6,401 bases of DNA from Nitrososphaerales archaeon TH1177 (GTDB lineage: Archaea; Thermoproteota; Nitrososphaeria; Nitrososphaerales; Nitrososphaeraceae), in the NCBI GenBank assembly GCA_014523515.1, contig JAATVJ010000432.1, forward strand, positions 1-6,401, read 5' to 3'. This document shows positions 1 through 5,629 of the stretch, one piece after another (position 1 is the first letter of the stretch; the number at the start of each line of letters is the position of its first letter). Below the pieces are notes generated by a model, which was given only the letters and a program-made list of their open reading frames with translations, searched no databases and was not told the origin of the DNA. Both the position numbers and the translations under genes were made by a program.

Positions 1-360
1 AGCAATAATCCTGTTTTTTATATCTCCAGATATTGTGACAAGCCGTCTGTCGAATGTCCTTCTGCTTGGTGTCATTCTTGAGAGTCCACATGCTTTCATT
101 ATCTTTCTATTGTATGATAGATCCATTGCAAGATACTCATGTAATGCTCTGTTAGAATCTAATCGAAACCATATACGAACAACAAAACATCTCAGGATAA
201 CAGTAGGGGAATAGACATATGGTCTCCCACATCTTGTTTTATTATTATTGTTATGTGGCCAATGAATCAAACCAATCAAATACAAAATACTAATTAGAAT
301 AGATGTTGATCTCTTCTGCTGTACTAGTTTATTGGCTTGGATGATAGTTACACCAAAACA
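1..360 (-). CDS. Transposase, N-terminal part (DUF772-like domain, DDE family), partial, start region possibly frameshifted
   Basis: The frame is open from a TGA at 361-363 to base 1, 120 codons, and runs off the left edge. The translation contains GRPYVYSPTVILRCFVVRIW, then RLDSNRALHEYLAMDL and TPSRRTFDRRL. This order (a GRPY-type entry, a helical segment, then an R-TFDRRL segment) is typical of the N-terminal DUF772-like domain of IS5/IS1182/IS4-type transposases. The catalytic DDE domain would lie beyond the left edge. The first in-frame ATG (124-126) is inside the conserved domain and cannot be the true start. No ATG precedes the domain in this frame; TTG codons occur at 283-285, 277-279 and 268-270. 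An ATG-ATG pair at 359-364 lies one base out of frame, and removing one T from the T4 run at 355-358 would join it to this frame. The copy may therefore be inactivated, use a non-ATG start, or need frameshifting. Transposase identity is fairly sure; intactness is unknown. Confidence 0.8.
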
Positions 361-405
361 TCATACACCAATAGACTAGCTTTATTCGTTATGAAAATAG
401 AATAA

Positions 406-420
406 TTATGACCCAGCCTC
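406..420 (-). repeat. Putative terminal inverted repeat (outer end) of the insertion sequence
   Basis: On the minus strand this end reads GAGGCTGGGTCATAA, a G-rich block in an otherwise AT-rich stretch, lying just outside the transposase frame and pointing inward. It resembles remembered IS1182/IS5-type ends. The partner repeat is outside the window, so inverted symmetry could not be confirmed. Confidence 0.5.
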
Positions 421-757
421 AATTAATTATTATATTATATTATATGACATTATTTTATTTATTTTCTCTTTTCAATGCTAGGCTAATGTGATAATAAATT
501 TTTATAGGATTTTTTAGAATAACTATTGGTTATTTTAAATAGAAATAGTTTTATAACTCAATTGTAGTATTGAAAAAGAATTGATTCAAATAATTAGATC
601 TATTACCATTAAAGATTTATATATAACTTTATTATATAATATTAAAAGTTATTATTATAGCTTTATAAATATATAAATATTGTAATTTATGTTACCAAAT
701 AAATAAAATTAAATTAGAAAAATTAATAAATTTCGACTTTAAAATACTATATTGAGT
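421..757. other. AT-rich intergenic spacer without a gene
   Basis: This stretch is almost entirely A and T, with runs of TATTA/TATAT repeats around 425-445 and 600-690. Stops are dense in all frames and no RNA gene is recognisable. It probably holds the promoter of the exported protein that follows. The most TATA-like part is about 661-676. No further remnant of the insertion sequence was seen here. Confidence 0.6.
661..676 (+). promoter_or_regulatory. Candidate TATA box for the exported repeat protein
   Basis: The stretch CTTTATAAATATATA matches the archaeal TATA pattern. It would place transcription start near 690-700 and give a leader of about 60 bases before the ATG at 758. The surroundings are so AT-rich that several alternatives exist, including one nearer the gene giving a leaderless transcript. 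Low certainty. Confidence 0.25.
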
Positions 758-1180
758 ATGAAAATTAAAGAGAATTTAATTATGTATCTTGTAGTTGGCT
801 CAATGATTTTTTTGAATTTGGGTATATTTCATATAAGTTTCGCACAAGATTCTACCATTCCACTTGGAGCTAATACTACCGAGAAAGCTTCAAATGCTAT
901 GAATACCACCTCACCTATTGATAAAGAAAAGGGGTTATCGAATTTACCATTAGTTATAAACATTACCAAAAATTCAAATGCGACTGATACTGTAATTGAT
1001 TTTATTATTAATCAAGTAAATAGTAGTGTTATAGATACTTCTATATTAGAAGATCTTGCTCAAGACCGCATTCCTTTGTTAATTGATGCATTAAAGAATA
1101 CCAATGCTTCTAGTATTGCAGCAGAATTTATACTAAATGAAACAAAGAAAGGAATATCTACAAATATTACAACAAATTAA
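758..1180 (+). CDS. Small exported Asn/Thr-rich protein with two internal repeats, function unknown
   Basis: This is a 140-residue protein that I do not recognise as a named family. Residues 1-30 form a signal peptide: a lysine-containing start, a hydrophobic core (about 8-28), and a plausible cleavage site after ISFAQ. The mature part is about 110 residues, has no cysteine and no further membrane segment, and carries eight N-X-S/T sequons (Asn 39, 49, 68, 74, 88, 116, 127, 136). It is thus probably an extracellular or cell-surface N-glycosylated protein. Residues 63-86 and 105-128 align without gaps at an offset of 42 residues (shared P, L, I, K-N-x-N-A, F-I-x-N), indicating an internal duplication of a short helical unit. 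The ATG at 758 is preferred over the in-frame TTG at 752, which adds only two residues. No Shine-Dalgarno is visible. The gene faces the insertion-sequence end upstream and converges on rnz with 18 bases between stops. Expression as a real secreted protein is likely; its role is unknown. Confidence 0.8.
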   Translation: MKIKENLIMYLVVGSMIFLNLGIFHISFAQDSTIPLGANTTEKASNAMNTTSPIDKEKGLSNLPLVINITKNSNATDTVIDFIINQVNSSVIDTSILEDLAQDRIPLLIDALKNTNASSIAAEFILNETKKGISTNITTN

Positions 1181-1199
1181 TATTTTTTATTTCATTTTT
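1181..1199 (+). terminator. Poly-T stretch, likely archaeal terminator of the exported protein gene
   Basis: Directly after the TAA stop come T6 and T5 runs interrupted by short A/C bases, without a hairpin. T-rich tracts of this kind terminate archaeal transcription on their own. It sits in the short gap between convergent genes. On the opposite strand the same bases are A-rich and would not terminate rnz. Confidence 0.45.
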
Positions 1200-2140
1200 C
1201 ATTTAGTAGTATTTCTTTCTTTCTCGGCATATCTGACATTGATAACATCTAGATCCTGAGCTATATGGACATTTTCAAAGTTTATTTTTGCCTCATTCTT
1301 TATTAAATTGAGATTATCATATCTTGAACTAAAATGAGTTAAAATTAATTTTTTTACATTTGCATTTTTTGCAAATAGCGATGTCTCTAACGCAGTGGAA
1401 TGAAACCTTTCTATTGCCTTGTTTTTTTCCTCCTCTGTAAAAGTAGATTCAAAAACTAATACATCACAGTCTGTAAAAAATTGTAGTAGTTTTTTGGAAG
1501 GACGTGTATCTCCTGAAATTCCTATTTTGCGACCTGGACGGGAAGGACCAGTAAAATTTTTTGCAAATATTTTTCTTCCTTTGTATTCTATATCAATCCC
1601 ATGTTGTAATAAACGATATAGCTGACCTTCTGGAATTCCATATCTTCTTGCTTTTTCAACATCAAATATTCCTGGTCTATTATATTCTTCTATCAAGTAA
1701 GAAAATGCAAGGATAGAATGATTAGCAAAACAAGTCTTTATACAATAATCTTTTTCTTCAACTAAAACGCCTTCATTTTGTATTCTATGCACAATAATTT
1801 GGTAATTAATATTAAAATTTAATATTTTTTGATTTGCTAAAATAAATTCTTCAACTCTGGGTTCACCAAAAATCTCTATAGGTTTAGTTCTACCCATTAA
1901 CGAAAGAGTTTGTAAAAGACCTAAAAGCCCTAAACAATGATCTCCGTGGATATGCGTAATGAAAATTTTCATTTTTTTATTCATTCCCAATTTTGATCTG
2001 ATATATTTTAGTTGCATGCCTTCTCCTGTATCAAAAATTAGTATTTCAGCACCTCTTACAATGGCAATAGAAGATAAACCTCTTTGAAAGGTTGGAATAG
2101 CTGCAGCGGTACCCAAAAATACTATTTTTAACTCTACCAT
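1199..2140 (-). CDS. rnz: Ribonuclease Z (tRNA 3' processing endonuclease)
   Basis: RNase Z cuts the 3' trailer from precursor tRNAs in the cytoplasm so that CCA can be added; it is a zinc-dependent metallo-beta-lactamase fold enzyme that works as a dimer. From the ATG at 2140 the protein is 313 residues, close to the usual ~305 for the short form. Visible motifs in order are LGTAAAIPT (9-17), FDTGEG (36-41), the zinc signature HIHGDH (63-68), His141 in ANHSILAF, the exosite/flexible-arm segment (about 155-181, RPGIFDVEKARRYGIPEG onward), SGDTRP with Asp211, FESTF (230-234), His247 in the HST motif, and His269 in LTHFSSRY. All metal ligands are present, so it should be active. An in-frame GTG at 2149 would add three residues (I-K-M context). 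The ATG is preferred because the family starts just before the first beta strand, and GTGATC upstream resembles a weak Shine-Dalgarno. It lies 48 bases downstream of prs on the same strand and is probably co-transcribed. Confidence 0.95.
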   Translation of the reverse strand: MVELKIVFLGTAAAIPTFQRGLSSIAIVRGAEILIFDTGEGMQLKYIRSKLGMNKKMKIFITHIHGDHCLGLLGLLQTLSLMGRTKPIEIFGEPRVEEFILANQKILNFNINYQIIVHRIQNEGVLVEEKDYCIKTCFANHSILAFSYLIEEYNRPGIFDVEKARRYGIPEGQLYRLLQHGIDIEYKGRKIFAKNFTGPSRPGRKIGISGDTRPSKKLLQFFTDCDVLVFESTFTEEEKNKAIERFHSTALETSLFAKNANVKKLILTHFSSRYDNLNLIKNEAKINFENVHIAQDLDVINVRYAEKERNTTK

Positions 2141-2188
2141 CTTGATCACTCATCTTAACTAAGAATAAATAATGCATTCACAATCGGA

Positions 2189-3088
2189 TTAATTAGTATT
2201 AACAACTACATTTGACAATATAGGAGCTAGATCTACTTTTGCACAAATATTTGGAATTGAATTTGTAGAAATAATTTCTTGAACACCTGCATTCATTATT
2301 TTTTCAAAAGCATTATCTAAAAGAATTGCGTGAGTACATAAAACAATAATATTTCTGATTTTATGTTTTTTTAATAATTCACTTGCTTTTACTATACTCC
2401 CACCAGTACTAATCATGTCATCTATTAATATTGCATCCATTCCCTCAACTACCAACCCTAAATTTTCATCAACAGAAACTAATCCTGTCTTTCTATCTCT
2501 AGTTTTTTTAAGGCATAATATTTGTAAATTTAATAACTCCGCAATTTTTTCTGCTCTTTTTGTTCCTCCTTCATCTGGTGAAACAACTATAGATTTTTCA
2601 ATATCAATAGCTTTATTGTTTTTTATATACTCCGCAAGAATTGGAATAGCAGAAATATTTTTAATTGTTATTGAAAAATATGACAAAGAATGTTCATTAT
2701 GGATATCTACTGTTATCATATCAGTAGTTCCAAAGTTTTGTATTAACTCTGCTAACACTGAAATACTGATGATTTCACCTTCTAAAAACATCTTGTCTTG
2801 TCTTGCATATGCCATATAAGGAATGATTACTGTTATTTTTGAAGCATTCTCTCTCCTACATTTATGAATAATCATCAATAATTGAATTATATGTCTATCT
2901 ATTGGAGGGTAAAGCGATTGAACTATTATACAATGTTTTTTATCAACAGGTGGAATACGAATTTTGCTTTCTCCATCAGAAAATACTATTAGTTCTGGTT
3001 CGATGAATTTAACATTTAAATTTTTTGAAATACTCTTAGCCAAATCTAGGGATGCAGGACCTGCTATCACCAGTGTATTTTTAAGCAA
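2189..3088 (-). CDS. prs: Ribose-phosphate pyrophosphokinase (PRPP synthetase), archaeal type, TTG start
   Basis: It transfers pyrophosphate from ATP to ribose 5-phosphate, giving PRPP for purine, pyrimidine, histidine and NAD synthesis in the cytoplasm. The 299-residue length fits the archaeal family. Motifs in order: FSDGE (36-40), the catalytic flexible loop with YARQDK (94-99) followed by EGEIISIS, the metal and ATP site VDIHNEH (127-133, in place of the bacterial VDLHxxQ), VVSPDEGGTKRA (168-179), TRDRKTG (196-202), and the PRPP loop IDDMISTGG (222-230). All key residues are visible. The start is TTG at 3086-3088. No ATG or GTG is available upstream before an in-frame TAA at 3095-3097, and the family begins right before the KNTLVIAGPAS strand, so TTG is well supported. 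The gene is first of a likely prs-rnz unit and diverges from a small zinc-type protein across a 92-bp promoter region. Confidence 0.95.
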   Translation of the reverse strand: MLKNTLVIAGPASLDLAKSISKNLNVKFIEPELIVFSDGESKIRIPPVDKKHCIIVQSLYPPIDRHIIQLLMIIHKCRRENASKITVIIPYMAYARQDKMFLEGEIISISVLAELIQNFGTTDMITVDIHNEHSLSYFSITIKNISAIPILAEYIKNNKAIDIEKSIVVSPDEGGTKRAEKIAELLNLQILCLKKTRDRKTGLVSVDENLGLVVEGMDAILIDDMISTGGSIVKASELLKKHKIRNIIVLCTHAILLDNAFEKIMNAGVQEIISTNSIPNICAKVDLAPILSNVVVNTN

Positions 3089-3118
3089 ATAATATTAACA
3101 AATTTATACAATCATAAA

Positions 3119-3133
3119 AACCTTTTTTATAAA
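3119..3133 (-). promoter_or_regulatory. Candidate core promoter (TATA box) of prs
   Basis: On the minus strand this reads TTTATAAAAAAGG plus two further T bases, a good archaeal TATA box. It lies about 36-45 bases before the TTG start of prs. Initiation some 25 bases downstream would fall near 3100 and leave a leader of about ten bases, which fits the lack of a Shine-Dalgarno. It overlaps the left arm of the inverted repeat. Confidence 0.45.
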
Positions 3134-3147
3134 TAAATTTATAATAT

Positions 3148-3159
3148 GAATAAATAAAA
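3148..3159 (+). promoter_or_regulatory. Candidate core promoter of the small Cys/His-rich protein
   Basis: GAATAAATAAAA lies about 22-33 bases before the ATG at 3181, the spacing expected of a TATA-like element for a leaderless archaeal transcript. It borders the right arm of the inverted repeat. The box is weak and the region A/T-rich, so this is tentative. Confidence 0.35.
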
Positions 3160-3180
3160 AAAGGTTTTTTATTGTAGATT

Positions 3181-3393
3181 ATGAAAATAATATTATTGAG
3201 TGGTAGATCATCTAATTGTATTCAACAAAACCATAGTAATTGTAATGGTATAATCATTAATTCACAAATAGATAACGAGGTTTCTAGAATATGTAATTGT
3301 CCATGTCATAACAATATGTATCAGCTAATTAAAAAAGCATCTGCAGCATTAAGGATTAATGAGAACGATAATTTATTCGAGGATAAAATATAG
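3181..3393 (+). CDS. Small Cys/His-rich putative zinc-binding protein, function unknown
   Basis: This is a 70-residue soluble protein without signal peptide or membrane segment. Potential metal ligands are ordered C13-x4-H18-x2-C21, then after 16 residues C38-N-C40-P-C42-H43. This is enough for one or two zinc sites. Short proteins with a C-x4-H-x2-C half and a C-x-C-x-C-H half recur in archaea, actinobacteria and phages, but I cannot assign a named family or role. The C-terminal third (46-70) is probably helical and ends acidic. The ATG at 3181 is the only sensible start and lies close to the predicted transcription start, so translation is probably leaderless. It is transcribed away from prs across a shared inverted repeat and converges on the HyuA-type gene with 41 bases between stops. 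The regular ligand spacing and promoter placement argue for a real gene. Confidence 0.7.
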   Translation: MKIILLSGRSSNCIQQNHSNCNGIIINSQIDNEVSRICNCPCHNNMYQLIKKASAALRINENDNLFEDKI

Positions 3394-3415
3394 TATAAAT
3401 AATATAAAGTTAAAT

Positions 3416-3423
3416 CATTTTTT
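3416..3423 (+). terminator. Short T run after the small zinc protein gene
   Basis: A T6 run lies about 25 bases past the TAG stop, in the gap between convergent genes, with no hairpin. It could serve as a weak archaeal T-tract terminator. The support is only base composition. Confidence 0.25.
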
Positions 3424-3434
3424 AATCAATTAAA

Positions 3435-5552
3435 TTATATTTTTATTATAATAGTTATTGTGTCTGTATTTATTTTATCTATCTCTTTTTTTATAGCTTC
3501 TATAAGATGCTCGGGCGAGGTTAAACTAGAAAAATCAACTATTTTCATATCATCCAAAATATGTACCTGAGGAGCGAGATCTTCACTTGATTTATTGTTT
3601 GATTTGAAAATTAAGGTATCTATTTCATTTTTTAAATTTTTATTACCTTTGATAATCTTTGCATTATCTAGCATTAACCTTATTCTTCCAAATTTATCTA
3701 ATATTACAATTGGATGTTTTCTTCTTTTTATAAGAAATTGTTTTTTTATTGTCTCACATGTAAATCCATAATAATTTTTCATATCCAATATTCTTTGAAC
3801 ATTATTATTTTCTAAAATAGAAGAAGCTATCTCAATCGCTTCCTTTTCATCAATTTCTTTTCTATTGTTTTTTCCAATATCTAATTCAACATTGCCTGTG
3901 GCTATTGCTCTTAATAATGAACGTTCATTCACATATTCAGTTTGTATTGATATGGATTCAGGAACTGCTCCTCCCTCAAGGGCTCTTTTTTTAACATCAT
4001 CTATGATAGTAGAAACATCATTTGAATCAGGCTTAGAAATTGTCTTTTCTATCTCCTCATAAATCATTGCAGCTGCTACGCCAATAGAGGAAACTACTTC
4101 AGCATTTTCAGCTATTTGATAATGAAATTTCTTTTTTGTAGCTATATATGGAACCAAAACAGAAGCACCTCCTCCGCCACCAATAAGGATAGTTTTGTTT
4201 TCAATTAATTGATATTCCTTTATCATAGGTTCCATAATTTGCAAGATCTTTTTAATAGAAAAATCCAATACCATTTCTGCAGCTTTTTGATAACTTATTC
4301 CCATTTTTTCACCCAATAAAGAAAGTGATCTAATTGCTGATAACCTATTTCCAAATGCATAATCTTCCTTCGCTATTAAACCTAATGCATTTGCTGCACA
4401 GGTGTTAGTTATTGCAATTTTTTTGTTATCGTGTGTTTGGATACAAATGTAATCATCCGGGTCATTTTCAGTTGGTTTAAATGTTATTATTCTTGCATTT
4501 TCTAATTCATTAGGTTCAACAAAACATGAATATTTTAGTCCTGCTATATGTGCCGATCTAGGGCCGACATCGATAATCCGATTTTTAGCAAGTCTTACGA
4601 GCGAACCACCGGCTACTCCTGCCACTCTTACATCTACTGACCGTATACATGTAGGATGGTCCATTATCGTTACATATTTGATTTCAGGTTTACCATTTTT
4701 TATAATGGATATATTTGTAGATGTTCCTCCTATCTCTATAAAAACTCCGTGCAAAATATGAGAATGTAATAAAGCTCCTGCAACACTAGCAGCTGGACCT
4801 GATAAAATTGTTAAGATGGGTTTATTCTTAAAAGTATCGATATCTGTTACTCCTCCATCTCCTTTCATTATCATAATTGGGCAATATATGTTCTCCTCCC
4901 TCACAACATTTTCAACATATTTGGCAGTGCTAATTGCTTTTGGCATTATTCCAGCATTAATGGCAGCAGTTATAGTTCTAATTTCTAATCCATAAATTCC
5001 AGTTAATTCATGACCAGCTGTAATAGGAATATCAGAATTAGTCATTACGTATTGTTCATTGCTGGGATCATCTACACCATAAGCTTCACTCACAACTAAT
5101 ACCTTTGCTCCTTCCTGTTTAAGTGCTGAAATAGCAGACAGTATTTCATTTTTTTCTAAATATTTTGATGTATCAAGGAATCGATAACATGTTTGAAGAT
5201 GTTTATTTAGCGATAGTTCAATATCTTTTATATTAGTTCTTTTAACTACATTAGATTTTTCTAAACCTACACCCATTCCAATAATTCCTACTTTTGCTGT
5301 ATCACCTTCAAGCAACGCATTGACGGCTTGAGTTGTACTATGTGAAATTAATTCAATTTCAGATTTTTGGATATTGTAATTCTTCATTAATTCTCTTAGC
5401 GCAATAATTATTCCTTCTGCTACTCCTCTTTCTGACTTATGGGTAGTGGGCACAGTAGTCCTACCAAGAAAAGAACCTGAGCCAATATCTATAGCTATAG
5501 CTTTTGTAAAAGTTCCACCAACATCAATGCCCAGTCTGATCTTTCTATTCAT
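3435..5552 (-). CDS. Hydantoinase/5-oxoprolinase family protein, HyuA-type ATP-binding subunit, stand-alone
   Basis: HyuA-family proteins use ATP to open cyclic amides such as hydantoins or 5-oxoproline, usually with a HyuB partner. The 705-residue product shows the actin-like ATPase layout: GIDVGGTFTKA (8-18, phosphate 1), HSTTQAVNALLEG (71-83), KGDGGV (230-235), SGPAASVAGA (251-260), IEIGGTSTN (272-280, phosphate 2), VGPRSAHIAGLKY (329-341), and IGGGGGASVLVPYIA (457-471, adenosine loop). The Hydantoinase_A_N region is about residues 5-180 and Hydantoinase_A about 200-500. Residues 500-705 form a diverged C-terminal part that I cannot assign. The phosphate-2 motif has Glu and Asn where the family commonly has Asp and Asp (DMGGTSTD), so the reaction may differ. 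No HyuB gene is in the window. It follows the MurI-like gene by 77 bases on the same strand, with a TATA-like box in the gap, so it may have its own promoter. The family is sure; the substrate is unknown. Confidence 0.88.
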   Translation of the reverse strand: MNRKIRLGIDVGGTFTKAIAIDIGSGSFLGRTTVPTTHKSERGVAEGIIIALRELMKNYNIQKSEIELISHSTTQAVNALLEGDTAKVGIIGMGVGLEKSNVVKRTNIKDIELSLNKHLQTCYRFLDTSKYLEKNEILSAISALKQEGAKVLVVSEAYGVDDPSNEQYVMTNSDIPITAGHELTGIYGLEIRTITAAINAGIMPKAISTAKYVENVVREENIYCPIMIMKGDGGVTDIDTFKNKPILTILSGPAASVAGALLHSHILHGVFIEIGGTSTNISIIKNGKPEIKYVTIMDHPTCIRSVDVRVAGVAGGSLVRLAKNRIIDVGPRSAHIAGLKYSCFVEPNELENARIITFKPTENDPDDYICIQTHDNKKIAITNTCAANALGLIAKEDYAFGNRLSAIRSLSLLGEKMGISYQKAAEMVLDFSIKKILQIMEPMIKEYQLIENKTILIGGGGGASVLVPYIATKKKFHYQIAENAEVVSSIGVAAAMIYEEIEKTISKPDSNDVSTIIDDVKKRALEGGAVPESISIQTEYVNERSLLRAIATGNVELDIGKNNRKEIDEKEAIEIASSILENNNVQRILDMKNYYGFTCETIKKQFLIKRRKHPIVILDKFGRIRLMLDNAKIIKGNKNLKNEIDTLIFKSNNKSSEDLAPQVHILDDMKIVDFSSLTSPEHLIEAIKKEIDKINTDTITIIIKI

Positions 5553-5598
5553 TAATTAATACACGTTATGTATGTCGAACTGATCTTAATCTTTGGGT

Positions 5599-5618
5599 AA
5601 AATAATATATATTTATTC
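5599..5618 (-). promoter_or_regulatory. Candidate TATA box upstream of the HyuA-type gene
   Basis: On the minus strand the stretch reads GAATAAATATATATTATTTT, the best TATA-like element in the 77-base gap between the MurI-like stop and the HyuA-type ATG. Initiation about 25 bases on would give a leader of around 30 bases without a visible Shine-Dalgarno. Read-through from the upstream gene remains possible, because no T-rich terminator follows its stop on this strand. Confidence 0.4.
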
Positions 5619-5629
5619 TTTTTGTTTTT

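Larger units (their letters stand above)
1..420 (-). mobile_element. Insertion sequence, 5' end only (IS5/IS1182-like), cut by the left window edge
   Basis: The right boundary is placed at about base 420. There the minus strand begins GAGGCTGGGTCATAA, which from memory resembles the GAGGCTGGGACAAAA-type ends of IS1182/IS5-group elements. The transposase frame starts about 55 bases inside this end, as expected for a compact IS. Base 421 onward changes abruptly to AT-only spacer sequence. The other end, the second inverted repeat and any target-site duplication lie outside the window, so the family and exact boundary are inferred. Confidence 0.65.
3116..3169. repeat. Inverted repeat in the divergent prs / small zinc protein promoter region
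   Basis: The left arm AAAAACCTTTTTT (3116-3128) is the exact reverse complement of AAAAAAGGTTTTT (3157-3169), separated by 28 bases of A/T with one G. Similarity continues loosely outward: on each strand the GG is followed by a T run and then an ATTGTA-like segment before the gene start. Since both genes point away from it, a shared operator or duplicated core-promoter half-sites is more likely than a terminator. Confidence 0.65.

Noticed and set aside
421..700. Short TATTA/TATAT repeats as a CRISPR array or origin
   Set aside because: There are no regularly spaced identical repeats with unique spacers and no origin-binding motifs; the pattern is explained by extreme AT content.
1419..1625. 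Open frame on the plus strand opposite rnz
   Set aside because: It lies entirely antisense to well-conserved RNase Z sequence, has no recognisable motif or start signal, and is explained as a shadow of the real gene.
2415..2819. 134-codon open frame on the plus strand opposite prs
   Set aside because: It is fully antisense to conserved PRPP synthetase motifs, and its low-complexity Ser/Ile-rich product looks like a mirrored coding frame.
3116..3169. The inverted repeat as a transcription terminator hairpin
   Set aside because: Both flanking genes are transcribed away from it, so there is no upstream transcript for it to end. The arms overlap TATA-like boxes.
3865..4062. Open frame on the plus strand opposite the HyuA-type gene
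   Set aside because: Antisense shadow without a promoter or family signal.
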